Positions 1 to 7,152 of a stretch of DNA of 9,695 bases are shown piece after piece (positions within the stretch are counted from its first letter, which is position 1; the number at the start of each line of letters is the position of its first letter). The stretch is taken from positions 1 to 9,695 of the forward strand of contig JAJAYX010000646.1 in assembly GCA_026785985.1 (NCBI GenBank), in the 5' to 3' direction. This DNA is from Rudanella sp. GTDB taxonomy: Bacteria > Bacteroidota > Bacteroidia > Cytophagales > Spirosomataceae. The notes beneath the pieces were generated by a model. The model did no database searches. It saw nothing but the letters and a program-made list of their open reading frames with translations, and was not told the origin of the DNA. A program made the translations under genes and the position numbers.

Positions 1-137
1 AGCAATGATTGTGCGTCAGCAATGATTGTGCGTCAGCAATGATTGTGCGTCAGCAATGATTGTGCGTCAGCAATGATTGTGCGTCAGCAATGATTGTGCG
101 TCAGCAATGATTGTGCGTCAGCTAATAATCTTGCGTC
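1..137. repeat. 17-bp tandem repeat (minisatellite), 7 perfect units plus one degenerate unit
   Basis: The unit AGCAATGATTGTGCGTC begins at 1, 18, 35, 52, 69, 86 and 103 with no mismatch. A degenerate 18-nt unit follows at 120-137. The array starts at the window edge, so its full length is unknown. There are no spacers, so it is not a CRISPR array. The period is not a multiple of three, so copy-number change would shift any reading frame; I see no gene across it. Identical copies suggest recent expansion or homogenisation by slippage. Confidence 0.97.
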
Positions 138-158
138 AGCGTTAAAAATTGCTGACGC
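133..158. repeat. Inverted repeat closing the tandem array
   Basis: GCGTCAGC at 133-140 is exactly complementary to GCTGACGC at 151-158, with a 10-nt A/T-rich loop. The right arm with three flanking bases (ATTGCTGACGC, 148-158) is the reverse complement of GCGTCAGCAAT, which occurs across every unit junction of the array (for example 13-23). The array therefore ends in an inverted part-unit. There is no T-run on either side, so a terminator role is unlikely. Confidence 0.75.
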
Positions 159-163
159 GAACG

Positions 164-187
164 AGACGCAACATATTGCGTCTCTAC
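164..187. repeat. Dispersed palindromic repeat, copy A
   Basis: GAGACGCAA (163-171) and TTGCGTCTC (176-184) form a perfect 9-bp stem with a 4-nt loop. The segments AGACGCAA (164-171) and TGCGTCTCTAC (177-187) recur identically at 8308-8315 and 8319-8329, with a spacer of 5 nt here and 3 nt there. Two copies about 8 kb apart in non-coding DNA point to a REP- or MITE-like family. It lies just beyond the gcvH terminator. Confidence 0.7.
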
Positions 188-188
188 G

Positions 189-212
189 AAAAAGGCCCCT
201 ATTGGAGCCTTT
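189..212 (-). terminator. Intrinsic terminator of gcvH
   Basis: The arms AAAGGC (191-196) and GCCTTT (207-212) continue inward with one mismatch and two G-C pairs around a 4-nt TATT loop. Read on the minus strand, the stem is followed by five U (complement of A189-A193). It starts about 20 nt after the gcvH stop codon, where a terminator is expected. Confidence 0.75.
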
Positions 213-232
213 CAACAATCAAATTAATAGTT

Positions 233-616
233 CTATTGCCCGATTAATTCAGTATAGGCTTCCCTACTGAGCAGATCGTCGTTGGAACCGGCATCGGCGG
301 GTTTTACCTTCACGATCCAGCCTTTCTCGTAGGGATCGGTATTGACCAGTTCGGGCGATTTCTCGATCTCGGTATTCACCTCCAGAACCTCACCGTCGAT
401 GGGCATAAACAAATCTGAAACCGTTTTAACGGCCTCAACCGAGCCAAACACCTCGCCTTTGCTCAGGGTTTGACCAACGGTGTTAATGTCCACGTAAACA
501 ATGTCGCCGAGTTCGTGCTGGGCGAAATCAGTAATACCAACGATAGCCGTACCGTCGGCTTCAATTTTGATCCACTCGTGATCGGCGGTGTAGTTGAGTT
601 CTTGGGGAAAATTCAT
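233..616 (-). CDS. gcvH: Glycine cleavage system H protein
   Basis: The 127-residue product has the usual length for GcvH, the small lipoyl carrier of the cytoplasmic glycine cleavage complex. It shuttles the aminomethyl group from P-protein (GcvP) to T-protein (GcvT), then is reoxidised by L-protein. The family signature around the lipoylated lysine is intact: [12 protein letters not shown], with Lys64 as the attachment site. The N-terminal YTADHEWIK and the [10 protein letters not shown] strand are also typical. The ATG at 614-616 is 23 nt from a Bacteroidetes-type -7 box, which supports this start. It is monocistronic: its promoter lies upstream, its terminator at 189-212, and the upstream neighbour is divergent. 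gcvP and gcvT are not in the window, as is common in this phylum, where gcv genes are often scattered. Confidence 0.97.
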   Translation of the reverse strand: MNFPQELNYTADHEWIKIEADGTAIVGITDFAQHELGDIVYVDINTVGQTLSKGEVFGSVEAVKTVSDLFMPIDGEVLEVNTEIEKSPELVNTDPYEKGWIVKVKPADAGSNDDLLSREAYTELIGQ

Positions 617-638
617 TGATCGGTCGATATTTGCCCCG

Positions 639-670
639 CAAAATACGGCAGTGCAGGCGTGAATTGCAAA
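639..670 (-). promoter_or_regulatory. Putative gcvH promoter (Bacteroidetes type)
   Basis: Minus-strand TTTG (complement of 667-670) is followed after 21 nt by TATTTTG (complement of 639-645). The second box is one base short of the TAnnTTTG consensus. Transcription would start near 632, giving a leader of roughly 15 nt. Called from motif and spacing alone. Confidence 0.4.
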
Positions 671-686
671 CGGATGGAAGTATGGG

Positions 687-717
687 TTTGTTAGTCGTTG
701 AGGATGATGTACTTTCG
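687..717 (+). promoter_or_regulatory. Putative monooxygenase promoter (Bacteroidetes type)
   Basis: TTTG (687-690), a 19-nt spacer, then TACTTTCG (710-717), which matches TAnnTTTG at all but one fixed base. A start site near 724 falls downstream of the alternative upstream start codons at 698 and 704. This favours the ATG at 764 as the true start. The site lies back to back with the gcvH promoter; the two pairs of boxes do not overlap. Confidence 0.45.
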
Positions 718-763
718 TGTAAAATCGCCTTTACCTTTCCTACCAATTTTACTACGACAAAAA

Positions 764-2266
764 ATGACCAAACCAGACGTTGACGTTGCCATTATCGGAG
801 CCGGGTTCGGCGGGTTGGGAGCGGCCATTAAGTTGCTGCAAACCGGGCGCAACTCGTTTGTGGTGTTCGAGCGGGCCGAGGAAGTAGGCGGCACCTGGCG
901 CGAGAATACCTATCCCGGCTGCGCCTGCGATGTGGCCTCGCATCTGTATTCGTTCTCGTTTGCCCCTAACCCCCGCTGGTCGCGGAAATTCTCGCCCCAG
1001 TCCGAAATCCTGACCTATCTCAAGAACTGCGTCGAACAATACGGGTTGCAGAAATATATCCGCTACAACACCGACATTATCCGCACCGAGTTTCTGGAAG
1101 ATCGCGCCCTCTGGCAGCTCACCGACCGCGCCGGAAACGTGCTTACCGCCCGGGTTGTTGTTGGGGCTACCGGGCCGCTCAACCGCCCCAGTGTACCCAA
1201 ACTAAAGGGAGCTGATTTGTTCCGGGGCACCATGTTTCACTCGGCCAATTGGGATCACACCGTCGATTTGGCCGGCAAGCGGGTGGCCGTGATTGGAACC
1301 GGAGCCAGTGCCATCCAGATTGTTCCCGAAATCGCCAAAATCGTTCGTCAGCTCTCTGTTTTTCAACGAACTGCGCCTTATGTTGCTCCCCGCCTGAACC
1401 AGAATTATTCACCCTTCTGGCAGGGGGTTTACCAGCGGTTTCCGGCGGTGCAGAAAACCCACCGGAGTGTGCTGTATTGGCTCAATGAGTTCTTTGGTCT
1501 ATCATTTCTGGGCAACGACACTATCCACAAACTCGGTACGGCAAAAACCCGCAAACACCTCGAAGCAGCTATTTCTGACCCCGAACTACGCCGTAAAATT
1601 ACGCCTGACTACAAAATGGGCTGCAAACGGGTGCTGGTTTCCGACGACTATTACCCGGCCCTCACCCGCCCCAACGTGGAGTTAGTCACCGACCGGATCG
1701 CCGAACTATCGGCAACGGGCATCATCACCAGCGACGGCACCGAACGCCCTGTCGATGTGGTTATTTTCAGTACAGGCTTCGTGGCTGCCGACATTATTAG
1801 CGACCTCCACATAACGGGTTTGAACGGGCGAAACCTGTTCGGAGAGTGGTTTAAAACGGGCCCGGAAGCCTACATGGGCATGACCGCTTCGGGTTTCCCC
1901 AACTTAGTCTTCCTGGTGGGGCCAAATACCGGCCTAGGCCATAATTCCATCATCCACATGATCGAATCGCAGGTGACCTACCTCCTCGATTACCTCCGGT
2001 TGCTCGACAAAGCGGGCGAGGGGGCCTATTTAGACGTGAAACCCGACGTTCAACGGGCTTATAACGATGGGATTCAGGAGCAATTAAAGGGGACAGTATG
2101 GGCTTCGGGCTGCGCGAGTTGGTATATCAGCGAAACGGGTCGCAACACCACCATTTGGCCCGCCCTCACCGTTACCTACCGCAAACTAACCCGCCGGGTG
2201 AAACCGGAGGCTTATGCCGTAAAAAAAGTGGTAGATCGTGAAACGGTAAATGAGGCAATTGGTTGA
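764..2266 (+). CDS. FAD-dependent monooxygenase, Baeyer-Villiger (type I) family
   Basis: The product is 500 residues from the chosen ATG. Two Rossmann dinucleotide sites are visible: GAGFGG at residues 12-17 for FAD, and GTGASA at 178-183 for NADPH. Between them is the Baeyer-Villiger fingerprint FxGxxxHxxxWD at 153-164 (Phe153, Gly155, His159, Trp163, Asp164). GGTWRENTYPGCACD at 42-56 is the usual flavin-side motif. Such enzymes insert one oxygen of O2 next to a carbonyl, or oxidise N or S, using NADPH; the substrate cannot be read from sequence. An earlier TTG at 698 and ATGs at 704/707 would add about 20 residues before the first beta strand, but they lie upstream of the probable transcription start. 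No signal peptide or membrane segment is seen, so it is probably cytoplasmic. The gene stands alone and converges on gldD. A general flavin-containing monooxygenase is the alternative name. Confidence 0.9.
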   Translation: MTKPDVDVAIIGAGFGGLGAAIKLLQTGRNSFVVFERAEEVGGTWRENTYPGCACDVASHLYSFSFAPNPRWSRKFSPQSEILTYLKNCVEQYGLQKYIRYNTDIIRTEFLEDRALWQLTDRAGNVLTARVVVGATGPLNRPSVPKLKGADLFRGTMFHSANWDHTVDLAGKRVAVIGTGASAIQIVPEIAKIVRQLSVFQRTAPYVAPRLNQNYSPFWQGVYQRFPAVQKTHRSVLYWLNEFFGLSFLGNDTIHKLGTAKTRKHLEAAISDPELRRKITPDYKMGCKRVLVSDDYYPALTRPNVELVTDRIAELSATGIITSDGTERPVDVVIFSTGFVAADIISDLHITGLNGRNLFGEWFKTGPEAYMGMTASGFPNLVFLVGPNTGLGHNSIIHMIESQVTYLLDYLRLLDKAGEGAYLDVKPDVQRAYNDGIQEQLKGTVWASGCASWYISETGRNTTIWPALTVTYRKLTRRVKPEAYAVKKVVDRETVNEAIG

Positions 2267-2860
2267 TTATTTCCGCCATTTCAACGTTTGAAGCATGTGC
2301 TGCACATCCTGCCGGATGTATTGAATCACGGGGGCCAGCGAATCATTGGCGGTGGCCGTGTTGAAGTAAAGGGCACCCCGCAGGAAGTGAGTAGTTGTAT
2401 CGGTCGTGATGAACTGCACCTGACTTGGCACCTCGCCCTGCAACTCAATCACGTTAGCCCACAAACCCGACGGCAGTTTCTGCACCTGCTCCTTTATTTC
2501 GGTGGCCTTGATCTTGTGTTTCCCCACCAGTTTATACGAATCCTGCAACATGGCCCGCAACCGTGCCGGGTCGTTCAGAACAGGCTTATAAGTCAGTTGG
2601 ATGGTGGCGTGAAAGGCCGGATAATCCACAAAAATCCAGTGCGGTTCGGCGCGGGAGAACGTATCGGGCAACACGCGGGCTATTCGATTCACCTCGAACT
2701 GGTAGGGGTGTGTTGGTGCAATGGACACATAGCGATGGGGCGGCAAGTCGATGCGGGGATAGCCTTTGGGCTTGGGAATATAGTCAGCGTCGGAATTAGA
2801 CGTGGACGAACTACAGGCAGTGAGGCCAAGCAGGGCCACCAAAAGCAACGGTTTCAACAC
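2267..2860 (-). CDS. gldD: Gliding motility lipoprotein GldD
   Basis: The 197-residue protein begins with a short lipoprotein signal: hydrophobic residues 4-13, then lipobox LTAC with acylated Cys16, followed by a Ser-rich linker. The mature N-terminus carries IPKPKGYPRIDLP, the block by which I recognise GldD. GldD is one of the core Gld proteins needed for gliding and linked type IX secretion in Bacteroidetes; its biochemical role is unknown. The start is unusual. No ATG is available: an in-frame stop lies 16-18 nt upstream, so translation begins at GTG (2858-2860) or the next codon, TTG. The stop codon (2267-2269) touches that of the convergent monooxygenase with no base between, so neither gene has its own terminator there. 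Other gld genes are absent from the window. Confidence 0.88.
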   Translation of the reverse strand: MLKPLLLVALLGLTACSSSTSNSDADYIPKPKGYPRIDLPPHRYVSIAPTHPYQFEVNRIARVLPDTFSRAEPHWIFVDYPAFHATIQLTYKPVLNDPARLRAMLQDSYKLVGKHKIKATEIKEQVQKLPSGLWANVIELQGEVPSQVQFITTDTTTHFLRGALYFNTATANDSLAPVIQYIRQDVQHMLQTLKWRK

Positions 2861-2896
2861 AGGTAGAGTAAGTGATTAATGTGCTTAACAGAAACG

Positions 2897-2922
2897 AAAA
2901 ACCCGGCGGTTTCATTGCCGGG
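2897..2922 (-). terminator. Intrinsic terminator of the 2930-4349 gene unit
   Basis: CCCGGC (2902-2907) pairs with GCCGGG (2917-2922) across a 9-nt loop. On the minus strand the stem is followed by UUUUU (complement of 2897-2901) and then CGUUU. It lies 8 nt past the stop codon of the small hypothetical gene and separates that unit from gldD. On the plus strand the downstream bases are a poor U-tract, so the minus-strand reading is preferred. Confidence 0.8.
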
Positions 2923-2929
2923 CTTTGCC

Positions 2930-3220
2930 TCACACCTTCACGTCTTCCAGTTGCTCTTCTTTCACCGGCTGCCCCATGAGCGTGGCAAAACGGTTGATGT
3001 TGAACGTTGGTTCAAACCAGATTTCGCCCAGCACCGGGTGTTTCACCGGGACTTCGGGGTTTTTGAGTTCATTGAGCAACACGCCCGTTTCGCCGTGCGT
3101 GTGCCGCTTCACCATTCTGATGGTATAAAGCTGATCTTTCTTCGGCGGATTGACCCCGAACTCGGCGTAAAATGCCAGCACCGGGGCCGGAAATTTATCA
3201 TTAATGCAAATAACTTCCAT
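2930..3220 (-). CDS. Small conserved-looking hypothetical protein
   Basis: I do not recognise this 96-residue protein. The start is taken as the ATG at 3218-3220 (product MEVICINDKFP...). Longer in-frame versions would run back over the end of the AIM24-family gene and give an unlikely leader. The chain is soluble with no signal peptide. It has an N-terminal VICIND strand, an aromatic YAEFG segment, a DQLYTIRMV strand, then GETGVLLNE, giving the impression of a small beta-rich fold. The pattern VICxND ... Y-T ... G-x-x-L-x-E resembles short hypothetical proteins seen in phages and Bacteroidetes, but I cannot confirm homology. It follows the AIM24-family gene by 31 nt and precedes a strong terminator, so it is probably the last gene of that transcript. 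Confidence 0.72.
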   Translation of the reverse strand: MEVICINDKFPAPVLAFYAEFGVNPPKKDQLYTIRMVKRHTHGETGVLLNELKNPEVPVKHPVLGEIWFEPTFNINRFATLMGQPVKEEQLEDVKV

Positions 3221-3251
3221 AGCACTTATACAGTATTCATTTCCTGTTGGT

Positions 3252-4028
3252 TCAATCCAGCAACCCGCCCAACTTCCCCAGCACTGAACCGCTTTCTTTG
3301 CTGCCTTGCCCACCACCAATCGACAACCGCTGTACTAATTTCGAGATTGGCATCGACTGCATCCAGACCCGGCCTGTGCCGCTGAGTGTGGCCAAAAACA
3401 GGCCTTCACCACCAAATATCATACTTTTCAGCCCACCCGACCGCTGAATATCAAAGTGCATCTGGGGTTCGTAGGCCACCACGCACCCCGTGTCGATGCG
3501 GAGGGTTTCGTTGTTCAGTTGCCGCTCGATCACCACGCCACCCGCGTGAACGAAAGCCATGCCATCGCCCTGAATTTTTTGCATGATGAAGCCTTCACCA
3601 CCAAAGAAACCCGCGCCGAGTTTCTGGTTAAAGTGAATGCTGATTTTTGTCCCCATAGCCGCACACAGGAATCCATCTTTCTGCACAATCAACGAATTTC
3701 CGTAGATGTTGGCCAGATTAATAGGCATCACCGTTCCCGGATAGGGTGCGGCAAAAGCCAGTTTGCGCTTGATGCCCGCCCGGTTGGTGAAGTGGGTCAT
3801 AAACAGCGACTCACCCGTGATCAGGCGCGACCCGGCTTGCATCAACTTACCCATAAACCCCTGATTGGGCTGAGAGCCGTCGCCCATTTTAGTTTCAAAC
3901 TGGATGCCATCTTCCATAAACAGCATCGACCCGGCTTCGGCAATGACGGTCTCGTTGGGGTCCAGTTCAATCTCGACGATCTGAATATCTTCGCCGATAA
4001 TCTTGTAATCAATTTCGTGAGGGTACAT
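3252..4028 (-). CDS. AIM24 / TIGR00266 family protein
   Basis: The 258-residue protein matches the AIM24 (DUF124, TIGR00266) family in length and pattern. It has an N-terminal beta strand ([16 protein letters not shown]), the [17 protein letters not shown] block, [11 protein letters not shown], and repeated glycine-rich beta-hairpins such as [19 protein letters not shown]. The end is low-complexity and Gly/Ser-rich. The fold is a tryptophan-RNA-binding-attenuator-like beta barrel in known structures. The bacterial function is unknown; yeast AIM24 is mitochondrial and linked to inner-membrane organisation. No signal peptide or membrane helix is visible. It starts at ATG 4026-4028, 33 nt after the small acidic gene, consistent with co-transcription from the promoter at 4431-4461. 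Confidence 0.88.
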   Translation of the reverse strand: MYPHEIDYKIIGEDIQIVEIELDPNETVIAEAGSMLFMEDGIQFETKMGDGSQPNQGFMGKLMQAGSRLITGESLFMTHFTNRAGIKRKLAFAAPYPGTVMPINLANIYGNSLIVQKDGFLCAAMGTKISIHFNQKLGAGFFGGEGFIMQKIQGDGMAFVHAGGVVIERQLNNETLRIDTGCVVAYEPQMHFDIQRSGGLKSMIFGGEGLFLATLSGTGRVWMQSMPISKLVQRLSIGGGQGSKESGSVLGKLGGLLD

Positions 4029-4061
4029 TAGGATTGGAGGTTATTTAAGTGTTCAGGTTCA

Positions 4062-4349
4062 CTATCGCTTGTTGGTTCCATCGTCAAAGTCAGCCTCTTC
4101 GTCCAGATCTAACTCACCTTCTTCGGGCGTTTTTTCGTCCGATGGGGTTTCTCCGCGCAGGGTTTTGAGGTCGTCGCGGTGGCGGAGTTTTTTGTCATCG
4201 ACGGTCTTGTTCAAAAACTGGTTGATCTTGTCGATGTCGTAACTGGTTGTTATTTCGCCAAACGAGTTAATCTGAATATCGAAGCCTTCGAGGTCTTTGT
4301 GGACGCGGGGCTTTTCGTTTTCGTCGGAATTGGGTTTCTTCTTTGACAT
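4062..4349 (-). CDS. Small acidic hypothetical protein
   Basis: No function recognised. The 95-residue product begins at ATG 4347-4349. An upstream in-frame start at 4433 falls inside the predicted -7 promoter box and is rejected. The N-terminus is lysine-rich and polar (MSKKKPNSDENEKPRVH). The middle, about residues 17-55, has a hydrophobic pattern (DLEGFDIQINSFGEI, DIDKINQFLNK) that looks folded. The last 30 residues are strongly acidic (EEGELDLDEEADFDDG) and probably disordered. It resembles conserved Cytophagales small proteins known only by sequence. Its place as first gene of the unit with the AIM24-family gene suggests related expression, but not a role. Confidence 0.75.
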   Translation of the reverse strand: MSKKKPNSDENEKPRVHKDLEGFDIQINSFGEITTSYDIDKINQFLNKTVDDKKLRHRDDLKTLRGETPSDEKTPEEGELDLDEEADFDDGTNKR

Positions 4350-4430
4350 GGTTGATTGTCGGTTTATGCGTTGGTCTAATACCTTAACTACGAATAACGC
4401 AAAAAGTCCGGTCTTCTCAAGGGTTCCTTT

Positions 4431-4461
4431 CAAAAGTAGGAGTCTCTGAAACGTCGGACAA
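4431..4461 (-). promoter_or_regulatory. Promoter for the 4349-2930 gene unit
   Basis: Minus-strand TTG (complement of 4459-4461), a 20-nt spacer, then TACTTTTG (complement of 4431-4438), an exact TAnnTTTG. It sits in the gap after the gltX stop codon. It would give a leader of about 75 nt before the ATG at 4349. Confidence 0.55.
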
Positions 4462-4479
4462 TAGGAGTTGTGTAAACGG

Positions 4480-6009
4480 TTAATTTAATCGCTCCAAAGC
4501 CCTCTCCAGCCGGACGAGCGTTTCGGGGCGGCCAATAATTTCCATCGTGAGCATCAGGTCGGGGCCGATGCCGGAACCAGTGAGGGCAAGCCGCATGGCC
4601 TGCATAATTTTACCCTGTTTAATGCCTGCCTGTTGCATGGCCTCTGAGAGCGTACGCTTGATGTGTTCGGCCACAAAATCGCCTTCGTCGGCTTGCAACG
4701 CATCGCGGAAGGCGGCAACGGCGGCTTTGGCATCGTCGTTCCACCTGGCAGTGGCAATGGCTTCGTCGTAGGTTTCGGGCGTGTAGAAAATGGTGCGGGC
4801 TTCGGGGAAAATTTCACTCGCGAAACTCACCCGTTCTTTCAGCAGAGCCACAATTTTGGTTGCTTTGTCAATGGAACAATCAAAACCGGCAACCTCCGCA
4901 TCACGCTGAACAGTTGGGGCCAAATCGGCATTGGCTTGCTGACGGATGTATTGATGATTGAACCACTTCGCCTTCTCAATATCGAACCGCGCTCCACCTT
5001 TGTGAACCTGCTCGATGGAAAACGCTGCGATCAACTCGTCCATCGAGAACAATTCCTGCTCGGTGCCGGGGTTCCAGCCCAGAAACGCCAGGAAGTTAAT
5101 AAGTGCCTGAGGCAGGTAGCCATCTTCGCGAAAACCCCGTGCCACAATGCCGGAGAACGGGTCAGTCCATTCGAGGGGGAAAACGGGAAAACCGCCCAAA
5201 TCGGCATCGCGCTTGCTCAGTTTGCCGTTGCCTTCGGGCTTCAGCAACAAGGGCAAGTGCGCAAACTGCGGCATGGTGTCGGCCCAACCCAAATACCGAT
5301 ATAACAGCACGTGCAATGGTGCCGAGGGCAACCATTCTTCGCCCCGGATTACATGAGTGATCTTCATCAAATGGTCGTCCACCACGTTGGCAAGGTGGTA
5401 GGTCGGCAGGCCGTCCGATTTGAGCAGCACCCTATCATCAATCGCCGACGAATGCACGGTAACCCACCCCCGAATGAGGTCGTTCAACCGAACTTCCTCT
5501 TTGCGGGGCGTTTTGAGCCGAATTACGTAGGCTTCTCCTGCCTCCATCCGGGCCTTCACATCCTCTGCTGGCAACGTAAGCGAGTTTTTCATCTGCATCC
5601 GCGTGATGGCATTGTACTGAGCCGCCGGTGCATTGGCCGCTTCGAGCCGGGCGCGCATGGCATCCAGTTCGTCGGCAGTATCGAACGCATAATAGGCTTT
5701 ACCCTCCTCCACAAGACGGAAAGCCTCTTTTTGGTAGATCTCCCGGCGTTCCGATTGCCGATAGGGCGCATCGGGGCCACCCATGCTTTGCCCTTCGTCA
5801 ATCTGGATACCCACCCATTTCAGGGATTCGATAATATAGTCTTCGGCACCGGGAACAAACCGATTCTGGTCAGTATCCTCAATACGAAGCAGCATTTTGC
5901 CACCCATTTTCCGGGCGAACAGGTAATTATAGAGGGCCGTTCTGACTCCCCCAATGTGCAGCGGCCCCGTGGGACTGGGAGCGAAACGGACGCGGACGGA
6001 ATTGGGCAT
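4480..6009 (-). CDS. gltX: Glutamate--tRNA ligase (GluRS)
   Basis: The 509-residue class I aminoacyl-tRNA synthetase is of the length usual for GluRS. It activates glutamate with ATP and charges tRNA(Glu) in the cytoplasm. The HIGH-type signature is in PSPTGPLHIGGVRTAL (His18, Gly20) and the KMSKS-type loop is KLSKR at 263-267. The catalytic-domain motif YHLANVVDDHLMKITHVIRGEEWLPS is intact at about 204-229. After KLSKR comes the insertion FPVFPLEW...FREDGYLP, which I associate with Bacteroidetes GluRS. The C-terminal half is the helical anticodon-binding domain. The ATG (6007-6009) lies one nucleotide after the ridA stop codon, so translation is probably coupled. No strong terminator follows; the next promoter begins about 20 nt downstream. 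Confidence 0.98.
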   Translation of the reverse strand: MPNSVRVRFAPSPTGPLHIGGVRTALYNYLFARKMGGKMLLRIEDTDQNRFVPGAEDYIIESLKWVGIQIDEGQSMGGPDAPYRQSERREIYQKEAFRLVEEGKAYYAFDTADELDAMRARLEAANAPAAQYNAITRMQMKNSLTLPAEDVKARMEAGEAYVIRLKTPRKEEVRLNDLIRGWVTVHSSAIDDRVLLKSDGLPTYHLANVVDDHLMKITHVIRGEEWLPSAPLHVLLYRYLGWADTMPQFAHLPLLLKPEGNGKLSKRDADLGGFPVFPLEWTDPFSGIVARGFREDGYLPQALINFLAFLGWNPGTEQELFSMDELIAAFSIEQVHKGGARFDIEKAKWFNHQYIRQQANADLAPTVQRDAEVAGFDCSIDKATKIVALLKERVSFASEIFPEARTIFYTPETYDEAIATARWNDDAKAAVAAFRDALQADEGDFVAEHIKRTLSEAMQQAGIKQGKIMQAMRLALTGSGIGPDLMLTMEIIGRPETLVRLERALERLN

Positions 6010-6010
6010 A

Positions 6011-6391
6011 TTAAATCGCTATTACCGAAATTTCAACATTGACATCTTTGGGCAGACGGGATACTTCGACGGTTTCGCGGGCGGGATAGTCAGCCGTAAA
6101 AAACGAGCCATAGACTTCGTTGATGGCCCCGAAATTTTCAAGATCTTTCACAAAGATGGTTGCTTTCACCACGTTGCTGTAGTCTTTACCTGCCGTTTTC
6201 AGAATGGCCCCGATGTTTTCCATTACCTTGCGCGTCTCCGCCCGAATATCGCCGGGCGACGCTTCGCCCTGTGAAGCCAGATCGAGGGCTATTTGGCCGG
6301 AAACAAACAAAAAACCACCCGCCTGCACAGCCTGACTATAAGGCCCGATAGCTGCGGGAGCCTGATCGGTATAAACAATTTGCTTGGACAT
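6011..6391 (-). CDS. ridA: RidA family reactive enamine/imine deaminase
   Basis: The 126-residue protein is the normal size for RidA (YjgF/YER057c/UK114). RidA is a cytoplasmic trimer that hydrolyses 2-aminoacrylate and other enamine/imine intermediates released by PLP enzymes. The family signature YPARETVEVSRLPKDVNVEI is present, and the catalytic arginine falls at Arg105, the same number as in E. coli RidA. GPYSQAV near residue 16 and the SGQI strand are also conserved. The start chosen is ATG 6389-6391; an upstream alternative would overlap the divergent gene and the -7 box. It is the first gene of a two-gene unit with gltX (1-nt gap), an arrangement that ties its expression to tRNA charging without implying a joint reaction. 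Confidence 0.95.
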   Translation of the reverse strand: MSKQIVYTDQAPAAIGPYSQAVQAGGFLFVSGQIALDLASQGEASPGDIRAETRKVMENIGAILKTAGKDYSNVVKATIFVKDLENFGAINEVYGSFFTADYPARETVEVSRLPKDVNVEISVIAI

Positions 6392-6409
6392 TATTTTGTG
6401 AATAAGGCG

Positions 6410-6417
6410 CAAAGTTA
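6410..6417 (-). promoter_or_regulatory. -7 box of the ridA-gltX promoter
   Basis: Minus-strand TAACTTTG is an exact TAnnTTTG, placed 18 nt before the ridA ATG. No good TTTG is found at the -33 distance, which would fall inside the start of the divergent glycosyltransferase gene. It is therefore called from one box only. Confidence 0.45.
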
Positions 6418-6433
6418 CGACTGAAACCACCTC

Positions 6434-7039
6434 ATGCCCGACTACCACCTACTGATCTTCGTGAAAAATCCGGTTCCTGGAACCGTCAAAACCCGAATTG
6501 CCCGTACTGTGGGCAATGAGCGGGCCACTGAAGTTTATCGGCACTTGTTGGCTCATACCCAACAAATTACCCGACTGCTTCCGCCCGACGGCCCGGTCTG
6601 GAAACGAGTCGTTTATTACGGCGATTTCATCAACACGAACGATGGCTGGAATGGGAACGAAAAACGCCGGCAAACCGGGGCCGACCTCGGCGAACGCATG
6701 TTAAATGCTTTTTTCGATGAGTTCGCAGCCGGGGCAACCCGCGTGGTCATTATCGGCAGCGACTGCCTCGCCATCCGGCCCAACCACCTGAAACAGGCAT
6801 TTTGCGCCTTAGATACGACCGACGTGGCCCTTGGCCCGGCCACCGACGGAGGTTATTATTTACTGGGAATGAATCAGTTGTATTCATTTGTATTTCAAGA
6901 CAAACCGTGGAGTCAACCAGAACTACTGGATCAAACGCTGGCTGATCTAAAACAACATAGCCTTACTCATACGTTATTAGAACCACTAACCGACATCGAC
7001 GAGTGGGACGATTATGTTCGGCAAAGTTGTGAAGGGTGA
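6434..7039 (+). CDS. TIGR04282/DUF2064 family glycosyltransferase
   Basis: The 201-residue protein matches the DUF2064 family, a small GT-A-type nucleotidyl/glycosyl transferase related in fold to CofC and MobA. Some members carry the name arsenosugar biosynthesis glycosyltransferase. Visible blocks are FVKNPVPGTVKTRIA at residues 9-23 (nucleotide-binding start), GADLGERM at 82-89, IGSDC at 107-111 for metal/nucleotide, and GPATDGGYYLLG at 134-145. SDC is followed by Leu-Ala, where I would expect Pro in most family members. No ArsM or radical-SAM arsenosugar gene is nearby, so the arsenic role is not supported here and the substrate is open. The protein is cytoplasmic, with no signal peptide. 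It is divergent from ridA (42-nt gap) and has no clear promoter of its own and no terminator after it. Confidence 0.85.
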   Translation: MPDYHLLIFVKNPVPGTVKTRIARTVGNERATEVYRHLLAHTQQITRLLPPDGPVWKRVVYYGDFINTNDGWNGNEKRRQTGADLGERMLNAFFDEFAAGATRVVIIGSDCLAIRPNHLKQAFCALDTTDVALGPATDGGYYLLGMNQLYSFVFQDKPWSQPELLDQTLADLKQHSLTHTLLEPLTDIDEWDDYVRQSCEG

Positions 7040-7101
7040 AGGCATAGTTCAATATCACCATTGTCGTACCGCCGTTCGACCCGCTGAGAGTGATGAAATG
7101 G

Positions 7102-7130
7102 TTTGGTTTCGATATACGGAACTTGTTTTG
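7102..7130 (+). promoter_or_regulatory. Weak candidate promoter ahead of the RNA-repair genes
   Basis: TTTG (7102-7105), a 17-nt spacer, then TTGTTTTG (7123-7130), one base from TAnnTTTG. The spacer is shorter than usual. If used, the transcript would begin near 7137 and carry both tRNA-like pieces in a leader of about 125 nt before the ligase. This is a guess from motifs. Confidence 0.2.
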
Positions 7131-7152
7131 CTTGCACCCAAAGTCGCACCGT

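Noticed and set aside
1..137. CRISPR array
   Set aside because: The units are directly adjacent 17-mers without spacers, and no cas gene is present.
2288..2866. Plus-strand 192-residue open frame opposite gldD
   Set aside because: It is the antisense shadow of gldD; its composition is that of a reverse frame, and GldD is supported by lipobox and family motif.
4663..6042. Long plus-strand open frames opposite gltX
   Set aside because: They are shadow frames of a GC-rich gene; GluRS is supported along its whole length by its signature motifs.
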